Shown here: piece after piece, positions 56,323-63,945 of the stretch
How the letters are laid out: each line of letters begins with the position of its first letter
Numbering within the stretch: position 1 is the stretch's first letter
NCBI GenBank assembly: GCA_052380005.1
Contig: JBQTCJ010000009.1
Source of the DNA: Salinarimonas sp052380005
GTDB taxonomy: Bacteria > Pseudomonadota > Alphaproteobacteria > Rhizobiales > Beijerinckiaceae
DNA: 64,000 nt
Reading direction: 5' to 3' (one strand)
Translations under genes and position numbers: made by a program
Notes under the pieces: model-generated
The model's input: the letters and a program-made list of their open reading frames with translations, nothing else
Databases searched by the model: none
Told to the model about the DNA's origin: nothing

Positions 56323-57216
56323 ATGAGCGCGGACGCGGCCGGGCCTCCGGCCGACGGCGTGCTCCCGGCGGACGCCGCTGCGCACGCGCGCGAATGCGAG
56401 CGGATCGTGCGGCGCGACGACCGCGACCGCTGGCTCGCCACGCTCTTCGCCCCCGCCGAGGCCCGCCCCGCGCTCTTCGCCCTCTACGCCTTCGCCGCCG
56501 AGGTCGCGCGGGTGCCCGAGCGCGCCCGCGAGCCCCTGCCGGGCGAGATCCGCCTGCAATGGTGGCGCGACGCGCTCGAGGGGACGCGGGCGGAGGAGGC
56601 GCGTGCCAACCCCGTCTTCGCGGAGCTGGAGGAGACGATCGCACGCCATCGCCTGCCGCGCGCGCCGCTCGTCGGCCTCGTCGAGGCGCGCATCCACGAC
56701 CTCTACGACGACCCGATCGCCACCGTGAACGACCTCGAGGGCTACGCGGGCGAGACGTCCTCCGTGCTGATTCGCCTCGCGAGCCTGATCCTGGCCGGCG
56801 GCGCCGACCCCGGCCACGCGGACGCGGCAGGGCACGGCGGCGTCGCCTATGCGCTCGCGGGGCTGATGCGCTCGTTCCCCTGGCACGTCCGCGACGGCCG
56901 GCTCTACGTGCCGCCGGTCGAGACGCTCGCGCGCCACGGGCTGACCCGCGAGCGCGTGCTGGCGGGGGAGGGCGGCTTGCCGCTCCAGGCGGCGCTGCAA
57001 GACATGCGCGCGCTGGCGCGCCGCCACCTCGCCGACGCGAGGGCGGCGCTCGTCGGCGCGCCCCGGTCGATCGCGCCCGCGTTCCTGCCGCTGGCGCTCG
57101 TCGAGCCGACCCTGAAGGCGATGGAGCGGCCCGGCTTCGACCCCTACCGCAGCGTCGTCGAGATCCCGCAATGGCGCCGGCAGGTCGCGCTGTGGTGGGC
57201 GTCGCGGCGCATGTGA
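56323..57216 (+). CDS. Squalene/phytoene synthase family protein (NDUFAF6-like)
   Basis: A 297-residue trans-isoprenyl-diphosphate-synthase-fold protein. The first Asp-rich motif of true enzymes is reduced here: YAFAAEVARVPERAREP near residue 50, and VNDLEGYAGETSSVLIRLA near residue 136 has only one Asp. True synthases carry two DxxxD motifs, so this is more likely a non-enzymatic NDUFAF6-like paralogue. ATG 56323 has GGAGG upstream. It is the last gene of the sec string. Confidence 0.82.
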   Translation: MSADAAGPPADGVLPADAAAHARECERIVRRDDRDRWLATLFAPAEARPALFALYAFAAEVARVPERAREPLPGEIRLQWWRDALEGTRAEEARANPVFAELEETIARHRLPRAPLVGLVEARIHDLYDDPIATVNDLEGYAGETSSVLIRLASLILAGGADPGHADAAGHGGVAYALAGLMRSFPWHVRDGRLYVPPVETLARHGLTRERVLAGEGGLPLQAALQDMRALARRHLADARAALVGAPRSIAPAFLPLALVEPTLKAMERPGFDPYRSVVEIPQWRRQVALWWASRRM

Positions 57217-57226
57217 GGTCCGCGCC

Positions 57227-57490
57227 TCACGCGGCGGGGAAGCGCGTCGTCGCGACGAGGACGATGGCGACGAGGAGCACGGCGCCGGCGCCCCGCGCCA
57301 CCAGCCGACGGCGGCGCGGGCTTCCGACCCAGCGCCGGCTGCCGGCATCCGCGAAGAGGCCGGCGGCGAAGTAGAGGACGAGGCACAGCCCGCTCGTCGT
57401 CGCCCCGAGCAGCAGCGCCTGGCTCCACAGCGGCCCCTGCGCGAGAGCCGTGCGCTGGCGCCCCTGTTCGCGCCCGATTGACGTCGGCGC
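57227..57490 (-). pseudogene. LysE-family exporter remnant (C-terminal part)
   Basis: In the minus-strand frame ending at 57227 the sequence reads ALAQGPLWSQALLLGATTSG, then a long hydrophobic stretch, RRWVGSPRRRRLVARGAGAV and a final helix. This resembles the last 80 residues of LysE/RhtB amino-acid exporters. No start codon exists in the frame, and the fragment is closed upstream by a stop next to the LysR gene end. The N-terminal two thirds are gone. Confidence 0.6.
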
Positions 57491-58372
57491 TCACGCCGCC
57501 ACGGCCGCCGCCGACGGTCGGCGACAGAAGGTCTCGCGGATGATGCGGGCGAGGTCGTCGACGGCGCGCATGCCGTGGTCGCGGCGCTGGTAGAGGCTCA
57601 CGGACAGCGGCGGCACCGGCGGCAGGCCGCAGTCCGGCGGCAGGATCTCGAGGTTGGACGGCACGGCCGAGGCGAGCATCGTCGTCACGCCGAGGTCGCT
57701 CTGCACCGTGGCGTTGAGCGCGTCGACGTTGGCGATCTCGACGACGGGGCGCCAATCGACGTCCGCGGCGCGCAGCGCGGCGAGCGTCGGCGGGCGGATC
57801 GAGCAGGTCTCCGAGCCGATGGAGATCGGCACCGGCCGCTGCAGCCACGCGTCCCCGCCGCGGGCGCCGACCCAGACGAGGCGGTCGACCATCAGCGTCT
57901 CGCCGTGCGGCTCGGTCGCCACCTCCTCGACGATGCCGAGATCGATCTCGCCGCGCTCGACGGCCTCCCTGATCTCCCGCGAGGCGTGGCTGAACAGGCG
58001 CACGCGTACGCGTGGGCAGCAGCGCGCGAAGCGCTTGAGCACGGGTGCCGCGTAGCCGGGCACGAGATCGTAGGGGAAGCCGAGGCGGATCTCGCCGGTC
58101 TCGACGGGGGCGGTCATCTCCGCCCAGATCTGGTCGTTCATGGCGAGGAGGCGCTTGGCGAGGCCCAGCAGGCGCTCGCCCTGCGCGGTCAGGGCGAGGC
58201 CGCGGCGCTCGCGCTCGAACAGCAGGCCGCCGAAGCTCTCCTCGAGCCGCTTGATCTGCTGGCTCACGGCCGCCTGCGTGAGGTTGAGCACGCCCGCCGC
58301 CGCGGTCATGCCGCCGGTCTCGGCGACGGCGACGAAGGCGCGCAGCAAGGCGGTGTCGAGGTTGCGGGCCAT
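57491..58372 (-). CDS. LysR family transcriptional regulator
   Basis: A 293-residue regulator. The winged helix-turn-helix at residues 1-65 includes MTAAAGVLNLTQAAVSQQIK, followed by a periplasmic-binding-like effector domain (residues 90-270). The wording NLDTALLRAFVAVAETGGMT is like VtlR/NodD-type members of Rhizobiales. It is divergent from the DUF1127 gene with a perfect dyad between them, and VtlR in Brucella and Agrobacterium activates small DUF1127 genes, so this may be its orthologue; that link is inference. Confidence 0.9.
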   Translation of the reverse strand: MARNLDTALLRAFVAVAETGGMTAAAGVLNLTQAAVSQQIKRLEESFGGLLFERERRGLALTAQGERLLGLAKRLLAMNDQIWAEMTAPVETGEIRLGFPYDLVPGYAAPVLKRFARCCPRVRVRLFSHASREIREAVERGEIDLGIVEEVATEPHGETLMVDRLVWVGARGGDAWLQRPVPISIGSETCSIRPPTLAALRAADVDWRPVVEIANVDALNATVQSDLGVTTMLASAVPSNLEILPPDCGLPPVPPLSVSLYQRRDHGMRAVDDLARIIRETFCRRPSAAAVAA

Positions 58373-58404
58373 GACGCGCTCCGGGATAATGGGTCGTTAT
58401 CATG

Positions 58405-58434
58405 TGCATCATGACCATTCGTTTCCATGATGCA
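58405..58434. promoter_or_regulatory. Perfect dyad, probable LysR operator
   Basis: TGCATCATG (58405-58413), 12 bases, CATGATGCA (58426-58434). A nine-base perfect inverted repeat in the middle of the divergent region between the LysR gene and the DUF1127 gene, in AT-richer DNA. Confidence 0.7.
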
Positions 58435-58490
58435 AGCGCCTTCGCTAGCCTTTCCTCATCGCCGCACGGGCGAGCCAGAGGAGACGAGCC

Positions 58491-58748
58491 ATGTCCGCAA
58501 CCTGCCTGTCACATACCTGCTCGGATCGCGTGCAGACGAGCGTGCCCTTGGTGCCCCGCCGGCTGCGCGGGGAGCCGGGCCTGCTCGCCGGCCTGATCGC
58601 CCGCATGTTCCGGGAGATCCGGCTGCGCCGGGCCGCGCGCACGCTCGAGGCGATGCCCGATCATCTGCTCTCGGACATCGGCCTCGCCCGCGGGGACATC
58701 CCGGATGCCATTCGCAACGGTCGCGCCTGGCGCGAGGATCGCCGCTGA
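58491..58748 (+). CDS. DUF1127 family small protein
   Basis: An 85-residue protein with the DUF1127 (YjiS-like) domain at the C-terminus: LRRAARTLEAMPDHLLSDIG then LARGDIPDAIRNG. Arg-rich helices of this type are found in small proteins linked to stress, RNA turnover and phosphate or carbon metabolism in Alphaproteobacteria. AGGAGA precedes the ATG. Regulation by the divergent LysR protein is likely. Confidence 0.88.
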   Translation: MSATCLSHTCSDRVQTSVPLVPRRLRGEPGLLAGLIARMFREIRLRRAARTLEAMPDHLLSDIGLARGDIPDAIRNGRAWREDRR

Positions 58749-58872
58749 GGCGTTCCCCGCGCAGGTCGCGGCGATCGGCTCGTGGAGCGGGCGCCAGCGC
58801 GCGAACCCTCGCGCGGGGCACCGCGTTCCCGATCGTCGCCGCAGCGATGCGGCCTCACGAGGGAGGCTCTGC

Positions 58873-59061
58873 ATGCCCGCCAAGTCGAAGAAGCAGCAGA
58901 TGGCCGCTGGTGCGGCGCTCTCCGCAAAGCGGGGAGAGAAGAAGAAGTCCGAGCTCCAGGGCGCCTCCAAGTCGATGGTCAATTCGATGAGCGAGCAGGA
59001 GCTCGAGAAGATGGCCCACACCGACCGCAAGAACCTGCCGGAGAAGGCCTCCGAGGACTGA
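58873..59061 (+). CDS. DUF3008 family small basic protein
   Basis: A 62-residue, Lys-rich, probably disordered protein: MPAKSKKQQMAAGAALSAKR, then LQGASKSMVNSMSEQELEKM. It matches DUF3008, small proteins common in Rhizobiales whose function is unknown. I use ATG 58873 (GGGAGG nearby upstream). It ends at a bidirectional hairpin shared with rplI. Confidence 0.85.
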   Translation: MPAKSKKQQMAAGAALSAKRGEKKKSELQGASKSMVNSMSEQELEKMAHTDRKNLPEKASED

Positions 59062-59092
59062 CGGTCGCGCGCCGGCGATGCGCAAACGGAAA

Positions 59093-59112
59093 GGGCGGCC
59101 CTCAGGCCGCCC
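59093..59112. terminator. Bidirectional hairpin between DUF3008 gene and rplI
   Basis: GGGCGGCC, loop CTCA, GGCCGCCC. AAA precedes it on the plus strand, so on the minus strand it is followed by TTTCCG, making it a fair terminator for the ribosomal protein operon. Confidence 0.65.
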
Positions 59113-59148
59113 TCGCACGCATCATCATGACCCTGCGCGGACGCGGGA

Positions 59149-59754
59149 TCAGGCTTCCTCGCCCGTCTGCGGCGCGTCCTCGTCGGAGCCCCCACGGCCC
59201 GGGCGCTCGTACTCCTCGAGCGCGGCGCCGACCTCGAGGCCGAGCTCGTCGAGATCGAGCTCCTCGCGGGCGAAGACGTCCTCGCCGCGGGCCTGGCGCT
59301 CGGCCTCGTCGGGCGAGCGGGCGACGTTGACGGTCACCTTGGCCTCGACCTCCGGGTGGAGGAGGATCGCGACCTTGTGCAGGCCGAGCGTCTTGATCGG
59401 CTGCGAGAGCTGGATCTGCTGGCGCGAGACCGTGAAGCCGGCGCCCGTGATCACGTCGGCGAGGTCGCGGGTGGCCACCGAGCCGTAGAGCACGCCGGAC
59501 TCGCCCGCCGAGCGGATGAGCACGAAGCTCTCGCCGTCGAGCTTGGCGTTGACCTCCTCGGCCTCCTTGCGGCGCTCGAGGTTGCGGGCCTCGAGCTGGG
59601 CGCGCTGCTGCTCGAAGCGGGACTTGTTGTCCGCCGTGGCGCGCAGCGCCTTGCCCTGCGCGAGCAGGTAGTTGCGGGCGTAGCCGTCGCGCACGCGCAC
59701 GGTCTGGCCCATCTGGCCGAGCTTGGGAACGCGCTCGAGAAGGATGACTTCCAT
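59149..59754 (-). CDS. rplI: 50S ribosomal protein L9
   Basis: A 201-residue L9. The start MEVILLERVPKLGQMGQTV and VRDGYARNYLLAQGKAL are canonical. The C-terminal domain is followed by an acidic tail of about 40 residues (ELDLDELGLEVGAALEEYE) that is longer than in E. coli, common in Alphaproteobacteria. It ends the rpsF-rpsR-DUF2232-rplI operon, five bases after the DUF2232 gene. Confidence 0.97.
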   Translation of the reverse strand: MEVILLERVPKLGQMGQTVRVRDGYARNYLLAQGKALRATADNKSRFEQQRAQLEARNLERRKEAEEVNAKLDGESFVLIRSAGESGVLYGSVATRDLADVITGAGFTVSRQQIQLSQPIKTLGLHKVAILLHPEVEAKVTVNVARSPDEAERQARGEDVFAREELDLDELGLEVGAALEEYERPGRGGSDEDAPQTGEEA

Positions 59755-59759
59755 CGGTC

Positions 59760-60725
59760 TCACTCCTTGGGAGGTTTTCTGACGATCGTGGGCGGGCCGC
59801 CCGAGAACCAGCGCCGGCGCAGCCGGAACGCGCTGTCGGCGATGCCGATCAGCAGCATCGCGATGAGGATCAGCCCCTGGCTGAACAGGATCAGCAGGTA
59901 GGTGCCGAAGAGCAGGAAGCCGCGGCCGGGACGCCCGCGGCTGATGTCGTGGATCGCCGCGAGGCCCTGCAGCGCGAAGGCCATGACGAAGGCCCCCGTC
60001 AGCGCGGCTGCGAAGACGCCGACGAAGCCTCCGACGAGGTTCGCGACGAGGACCGCGCCGAGGAAGGCGAAGACCGACGCGCGCGGCATCAGGGTGGAGG
60101 GGATGTCGGGCCACGGCCGGGCGAGGCGCCCGGAGATCTGCACGATCTTGGCGCCGAGCCAGAGGTAGAGCACCAGGATGACGGTGAAGCCCTGCGCCGC
60201 GAACACCGGCGCGAGCTCCGCGATCGTGCCGGCGAGCGCGTCGGGATCGACGCCCTCGGCGCCCGAAAGGGACGGGTCGGCGGCGAAGAACGTGGCCGTC
60301 GCCTCGCGCACGCGCTCCTGGTAGGTGGCGTAGTCGAAGTCGGGGACGGCGGCGGCGGCGACGAAGGTCAGCGCGGCGACGGCGGCGATCCACGCCAGCA
60401 GCCGGCCGAGCGGATACCATTCCATCGTGCCGTCGGCATTCGCGCGGCCCAGCAGCGCGAGATAGGCGAGCCACCAGGCGGGCAGGCCGCTCGCGAGCGC
60501 GAAGCCCAGCCCGGAAACCGGCTCCAGCGCGATCGCGAGCGCGATGCCGCCGACCACGGCGCCGACGAGGCCTGCGCGGTGGTCCCAGCCGAGCGCGGCG
60601 ACGAGGATCGGGATCGGCGCGAGCAGGTACAGGAGCAGCGCGATGGCGCTGCCCTGGATCACCGTCGCGGTGAGCAGCGCGGAGACGAGCCCGGCGCCGA
60701 TGCCGATGGGGATGAAATGATGCAC
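59760..60725 (-). CDS. DUF2232 family membrane protein
   Basis: A 321-residue membrane protein with eight or so helices, in the DUF2232 (YybS-like) family that often sits between rpsR and rplI. I chose GTG 60725 (HHFIPIGIGAGLVSALL), as the 18-residue extension to the ATG at 60779 looks like 5' leader. Function is unknown; energy-coupling-type transport has been suggested for relatives. Confidence 0.82.
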   Translation of the reverse strand: MHHFIPIGIGAGLVSALLTATVIQGSAIALLLYLLAPIPILVAALGWDHRAGLVGAVVGGIALAIALEPVSGLGFALASGLPAWWLAYLALLGRANADGTMEWYPLGRLLAWIAAVAALTFVAAAAVPDFDYATYQERVREATATFFAADPSLSGAEGVDPDALAGTIAELAPVFAAQGFTVILVLYLWLGAKIVQISGRLARPWPDIPSTLMPRASVFAFLGAVLVANLVGGFVGVFAAALTGAFVMAFALQGLAAIHDISRGRPGRGFLLFGTYLLILFSQGLILIAMLLIGIADSAFRLRRRWFSGGPPTIVRKPPKE

Positions 60726-60848
60726 GTCGCTGTCCCGTCGCGGTGTCGCGAGGTTAGGGACGGCTCGAAGGCCCGACACCGGGCCCGGCCGCCCCAGCGC
60801 GCCCGGCGCGGACGCCGGGCGAGGGGGGTCATGCGCCTCGAGAAGCGC

Positions 60849-61094
60849 TCACTTGATCACGAAGGGGATCAGGCCGAGGATGCGCGCGCGCTTGATCGCC
60901 TGGGCGAGCTCGCGCTGCTTCTTGGCCGACACCGCCGTGATGCGGGAGGGGACGATCTTGCCGCGCTCCGACACGTAGCGCGAGAGCAGCTTGACGTCCT
61001 TGTAGTCGATCTTCGGCGCGTTGGCGCCCGAGAACGGGCACGTCTTGCGACGGCGGAAGAAGGGGCGACGGCCCCCGGCAGCACCACCGGCCAT
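60849..61094 (-). CDS. rpsR: 30S ribosomal protein S18
   Basis: An 81-residue S18. RRPFFRRRKTCPFSG at the start, IDYKDVKLLSRYVSERGKI and the end AIKRARILGLIPFVIK are canonical. The CPFSG Cys is retained. It starts two bases after the rpsF stop. Confidence 0.98.
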   Translation of the reverse strand: MAGGAAGGRRPFFRRRKTCPFSGANAPKIDYKDVKLLSRYVSERGKIVPSRITAVSAKKQRELAQAIKRARILGLIPFVIK

Positions 61095-61096
61095 GA

Positions 61097-61567
61097 TCAG
61101 CTCTCCTCGCCCTGGGTCGTCGTCTCCTCGTCGCGCCGGCGGCGCTCGCCGCCGAACCGCTCGCCGCGATCGCGATCACCGCGCTCGCCACGATCCCGGT
61201 CGCCGCGCGGGCCGCGGTCCCCACGCTCCCCGCGATCGTCACGGTCGCGCTTCTGCATCATGGCGGAGGGCTCGGGATCGAGGGCCTCGACCTTGATGGT
61301 CATGAAGCGCAGGACGTCCTCGGAGAGGCGCATCTGACGCTCCATCTCCGCCACCGCAGGGTGCGGCGCGTCGATGTTGAGGAGGGTGAAGTGGGCCTTG
61401 CGGCTCTTCTTGATGCGGTAGGCGAGGGTCTTGAGCCCCCAGGGCTCCACCTTCTCGACCTTGCCGCCGTTGCCCTCGATGATCCCCTTGAAGGTCTCGA
61501 CCATCGATTCGACCTGCTGGCTCGTCACGTCGGGACGTGCCAGGAAGACGTGCTCGTACAATGCCAT
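61097..61567 (-). CDS. rpsF: 30S ribosomal protein S6
   Basis: A 156-residue S6. The globular part (residues 1-100; MALYEHVFLARPDVTSQQVE, LKTLAYRIKKSRKAHF) is standard. It is followed by a tail of about 45 residues made of Arg, Gly, Asp and Glu repeats (RGERGDRGPRGDRDR), far longer than the short Glu tail of E. coli S6. Such RG/RD-rich tails occur in Rhizobiales S6. It leads the operon. Confidence 0.97.
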   Translation of the reverse strand: MALYEHVFLARPDVTSQQVESMVETFKGIIEGNGGKVEKVEPWGLKTLAYRIKKSRKAHFTLLNIDAPHPAVAEMERQMRLSEDVLRFMTIKVEALDPEPSAMMQKRDRDDRGERGDRGPRGDRDRGERGDRDRGERFGGERRRRDEETTTQGEES

Positions 61568-61819
61568 CTGTGGCCTTTCTCTCGTTCTCGCGCGTCCGAT
61601 CGGCGCCAAGCCCTCCGAGCCTGCCTAAGGCCCAAAGCGATTGTTCGAAGGCGGAGACACGGGACGACGGGGCACCTGCACCCCTGCCGCCGACGCCGAG
61701 TGGACGCGAGCGACCGTCCGTTCAGCCCCCGGCCGGAGCGAACGCGAGGCGGCGGGCATACGCCAACCGGGCGCGGTTTGCAAGGCCTGCGACCGGCCCG
61801 CTCGACCGGTGCATCGGTT

Positions 61820-61848
61820 TTGACGTGAACCATCCTCCCGCCTAGAGT
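61820..61848 (+). promoter_or_regulatory. marR-type gene promoter, apparently leaderless
   Basis: TTGACG (61820-61825), 17 bases, TAGAGT (61843-61848). The usual start six bases on falls at 61854-61855, the first base of the ATG, so the mRNA would have no 5' leader. Confidence 0.65.
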
Positions 61849-61853
61849 GCGGC

Positions 61854-62330
61854 ATGACCGCGACGCAGATGATCGACAAGCCCGCGCCCGCTTCCGGCGA
61901 GACGCCCGACGCCCTGCGCGTCTGGCTGCGGTTCGTGCGGCTGCAGCAGCGGCTTTCGAACGGCATCGCCGCGGAGCTGCGCGGGATCGGGCTGTCGATC
62001 CCGCAGTTCGACCTGATCTCGACACTCTCCGAGCGGGAGGGAATCACCCAGGGCGAGCTGGCGCAGCGCCTCTACGTCACGAAGGGGAATGTCTCGGGCC
62101 TCGTCGACCGGCTGGTCGAAGCCGAGCTCGTTGAGCGGCGGCCGATCCCCGGGGACCGGCGCTCGCACGCGCTCCACCTGACGCCCGCCGGGCGTGCGCG
62201 GGCGACCGAAGGCATCGCCGCGCAGCGTGCCTTCGTCGCGCGTACGCTGGGGTGCCTGCCCGACGAGGACGTGGCGGAGCTCGACCGCATCCTGCGCGCC
62301 TGGCGCGACGTCGCCCGCGAGACGCTCTGA
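61854..62330 (+). CDS. MarR family transcriptional regulator
   Basis: A 158-residue winged-helix regulator. The DNA-recognition region GITQGELAQRLYVTKGNVSG (residues 63-82) and the wing ERRPIPGDRRSHALHLTPAG are typical. It ends 25 bases before the patatin-like gene, which may be its partner or target. The start coincides with the predicted transcription start. The ligand is unknown. Confidence 0.9.
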   Translation: MTATQMIDKPAPASGETPDALRVWLRFVRLQQRLSNGIAAELRGIGLSIPQFDLISTLSEREGITQGELAQRLYVTKGNVSGLVDRLVEAELVERRPIPGDRRSHALHLTPAGRARATEGIAAQRAFVARTLGCLPDEDVAELDRILRAWRDVARETL

Positions 62331-62355
62331 AGGCGGGGGCGAGGGAACGGGAGCG

Positions 62356-63228
62356 ATGCCGGGCACGTTCGACGCGATCGCCTTCGCGGGCGGGGGCAAC
62401 CGCTGCTACTGGCAGGGCGGGTTCTGGGACGTCGCCGGCCCGGCGCTCGGCGCACCCGCGCTCGCGGTGGGCGTGAGCGCGGGCGCCTGGGCCGCCTGCT
62501 ACTCGATGCTCGGTTTCGGCGAGAGCGTGCGTACGATGGTCGTCGAGGGCTGCTCGCGGGGCGCGCCGAACCTCGACTTTTCGGCGCTCCGCCGTGGCGA
62601 GCCGGCGTTCCCGGTGCGCGCCATGTACACCGAGCTCCTGACCGAGATCCTCGACACGAACGCCTTCGCGCGGCTGACGGCCGAGGAGGCGCCCGACGTG
62701 CTGATCGCCGTCGCGCGCCCGCCGCGCCGGCTGCCGCTGTCGCTGGCGGTGCCGCTCGGCATGCTCGTCTACCAGCTCGAGAAGGCGGTCGCCAAGCCGG
62801 TCCACCCGCGCGGCGGGCGCTGGCTCGGCTTCCGCTCCGAGTTCGTGCGCGTGCGCGATCTCGAAAGCCCGCAGGCGCTCGTGGCCGCGCTGCTCGCGAG
62901 CGCGAGCGTCCCGCCGATCATGCCGGTCGGCCTCGTCGCCGGCGCGCCGGCGCTCGACGGCGGGCTCGTCGACAACGTGCCGGTGGAGCCGCTCACCGCG
63001 GTGGAGGCGCGCGGCGGGCGCACGCTCGTGCTCGTCACGCGACGCTACGCGCGGCTCCCGCAGGTGCCGGGGCGCACCTATGTTCAGCCGTCGCGGCGCA
63101 TCGCGGTGGGCCAGTTCGACGTGACGCGCCCCGAGGCGATCGAGGAGACGTATGCGCTCGGGCGCGCGGACGGCGCGGCCTTCGTCGCCGGGCTGCGGGC
63201 CGGGGAGGGCGCGCACGCCGCCGGGTGA
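62356..63228 (+). CDS. Patatin-like phospholipase family protein
   Basis: A 290-residue patatin-fold acyl hydrolase. The oxyanion-hole GGGNR is at residues 12-16, the nucleophile elbow GVSAG at 39-43 (Ser41), and the catalytic Asp in DGGL at 201-204. Asn replaces the usual third-motif residue in GGGNR (more often GGGxRG). It lies downstream of the MarR gene and is probably co-transcribed. It would act on membrane or storage lipids. Confidence 0.9.
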   Translation: MPGTFDAIAFAGGGNRCYWQGGFWDVAGPALGAPALAVGVSAGAWAACYSMLGFGESVRTMVVEGCSRGAPNLDFSALRRGEPAFPVRAMYTELLTEILDTNAFARLTAEEAPDVLIAVARPPRRLPLSLAVPLGMLVYQLEKAVAKPVHPRGGRWLGFRSEFVRVRDLESPQALVAALLASASVPPIMPVGLVAGAPALDGGLVDNVPVEPLTAVEARGGRTLVLVTRRYARLPQVPGRTYVQPSRRIAVGQFDVTRPEAIEETYALGRADGAAFVAGLRAGEGAHAAG

Positions 63229-63342
63229 GGCCGGGCAGGGGCGAGGGGCGGCGTCGAGCGGCGAGCGGGAACTCGTCGGGGCGGCGCGCTTTGGCAGGCC
63301 TGATCCCGAGATGAACTCTTCCCGAGAGACATGGAGCCTCCC

Positions 63343-63777
63343 ATGCCCGCCCGCCGCCTGCTCCTCGCCGCGCTCCTCGCCGGCGCCGCGCCGCTCGCCG
63401 CCGCGCCCACGCTCGCCCAGGACGCGAGGCCGCTGCAGGACCTCGGGGGTGCGATCTCCGACGCCGCCTCCGCGCTCGAGGACGCCGGCGAGAACGCGCT
63501 CCTGGTGCGCGACCTGCTCGGCATGGAGCTGGCGGAGCCCTCCGGCGAGACGGCGGGCACCGTGCGTGACTTCGTCGTCGTCCCGGGCGGGCGCCTCGTC
63601 GCGGCGCTGGTCGAGACGCCGGACGGCGCACGGGTGCCGGTGCCCTTCCCGGCGATCAAGCTCGCGGATCGGGGCGAGACGGCTCGGGCGACCCTCTCCC
63701 GGCCGCTGTCGGAGGTGACCGCGAGCGACGGGTTCGAGGTCCTCGAGGAGGCGATGCCGGAAGGGACGGACGGCTGA
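63343..63777 (+). CDS. Secreted PRC-barrel domain protein
   Basis: A 144-residue protein with a signal peptide (MPARRLLLAALLAGAAPL, cleavage after TLAQ) and a PRC-barrel-like domain at about residues 50-135 (LGMELAEPSGETAGTVRDFV). I prefer ATG 63343 because GGAG stands six bases before it; ATG 63331 is in frame and adds four residues. It probably acts in the periplasm; its partner is unknown. The next gene is tuf. Confidence 0.78.
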   Translation: MPARRLLLAALLAGAAPLAAAPTLAQDARPLQDLGGAISDAASALEDAGENALLVRDLLGMELAEPSGETAGTVRDFVVVPGGRLVAALVETPDGARVPVPFPAIKLADRGETARATLSRPLSEVTASDGFEVLEEAMPEGTDG

Positions 63778-63803
63778 GACCGCGCCGCCACGGCCGACCG
63801 CGG

Positions 63804-63823
63804 GTGCCCGCGCACGCGGGCAC
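63804..63823 (+). terminator. Hairpin upstream of tuf
   Basis: GTGCCCGCG pairs with CGCGGGCAC around a two-base loop (in practice a larger one). It follows the PRC-barrel gene by 26 bases. There is no T-run. Confidence 0.45.
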
Positions 63824-63841
63824 GCCACGTGAACAACCCCC

Positions 63842-63870
63842 TTGAATCGTGGATCGAACGCGGCTAAGCG
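63842..63870 (+). promoter_or_regulatory. tuf promoter
   Basis: TTGAAT (63842-63847), 17 bases, TAAGCG (63865-63870). The start near 63877 would give a leader of about 70 bases. GGAAGAGAG precedes the tuf ATG. Confidence 0.55.
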
Positions 63871-63945
63871 GGCGGCCACGTCGCCCGAAGCCGCGCGAGC
63901 GCGCGCGTGCGCAGGGCACATCGAGCGCACGTCAGGAAGAGAGCG

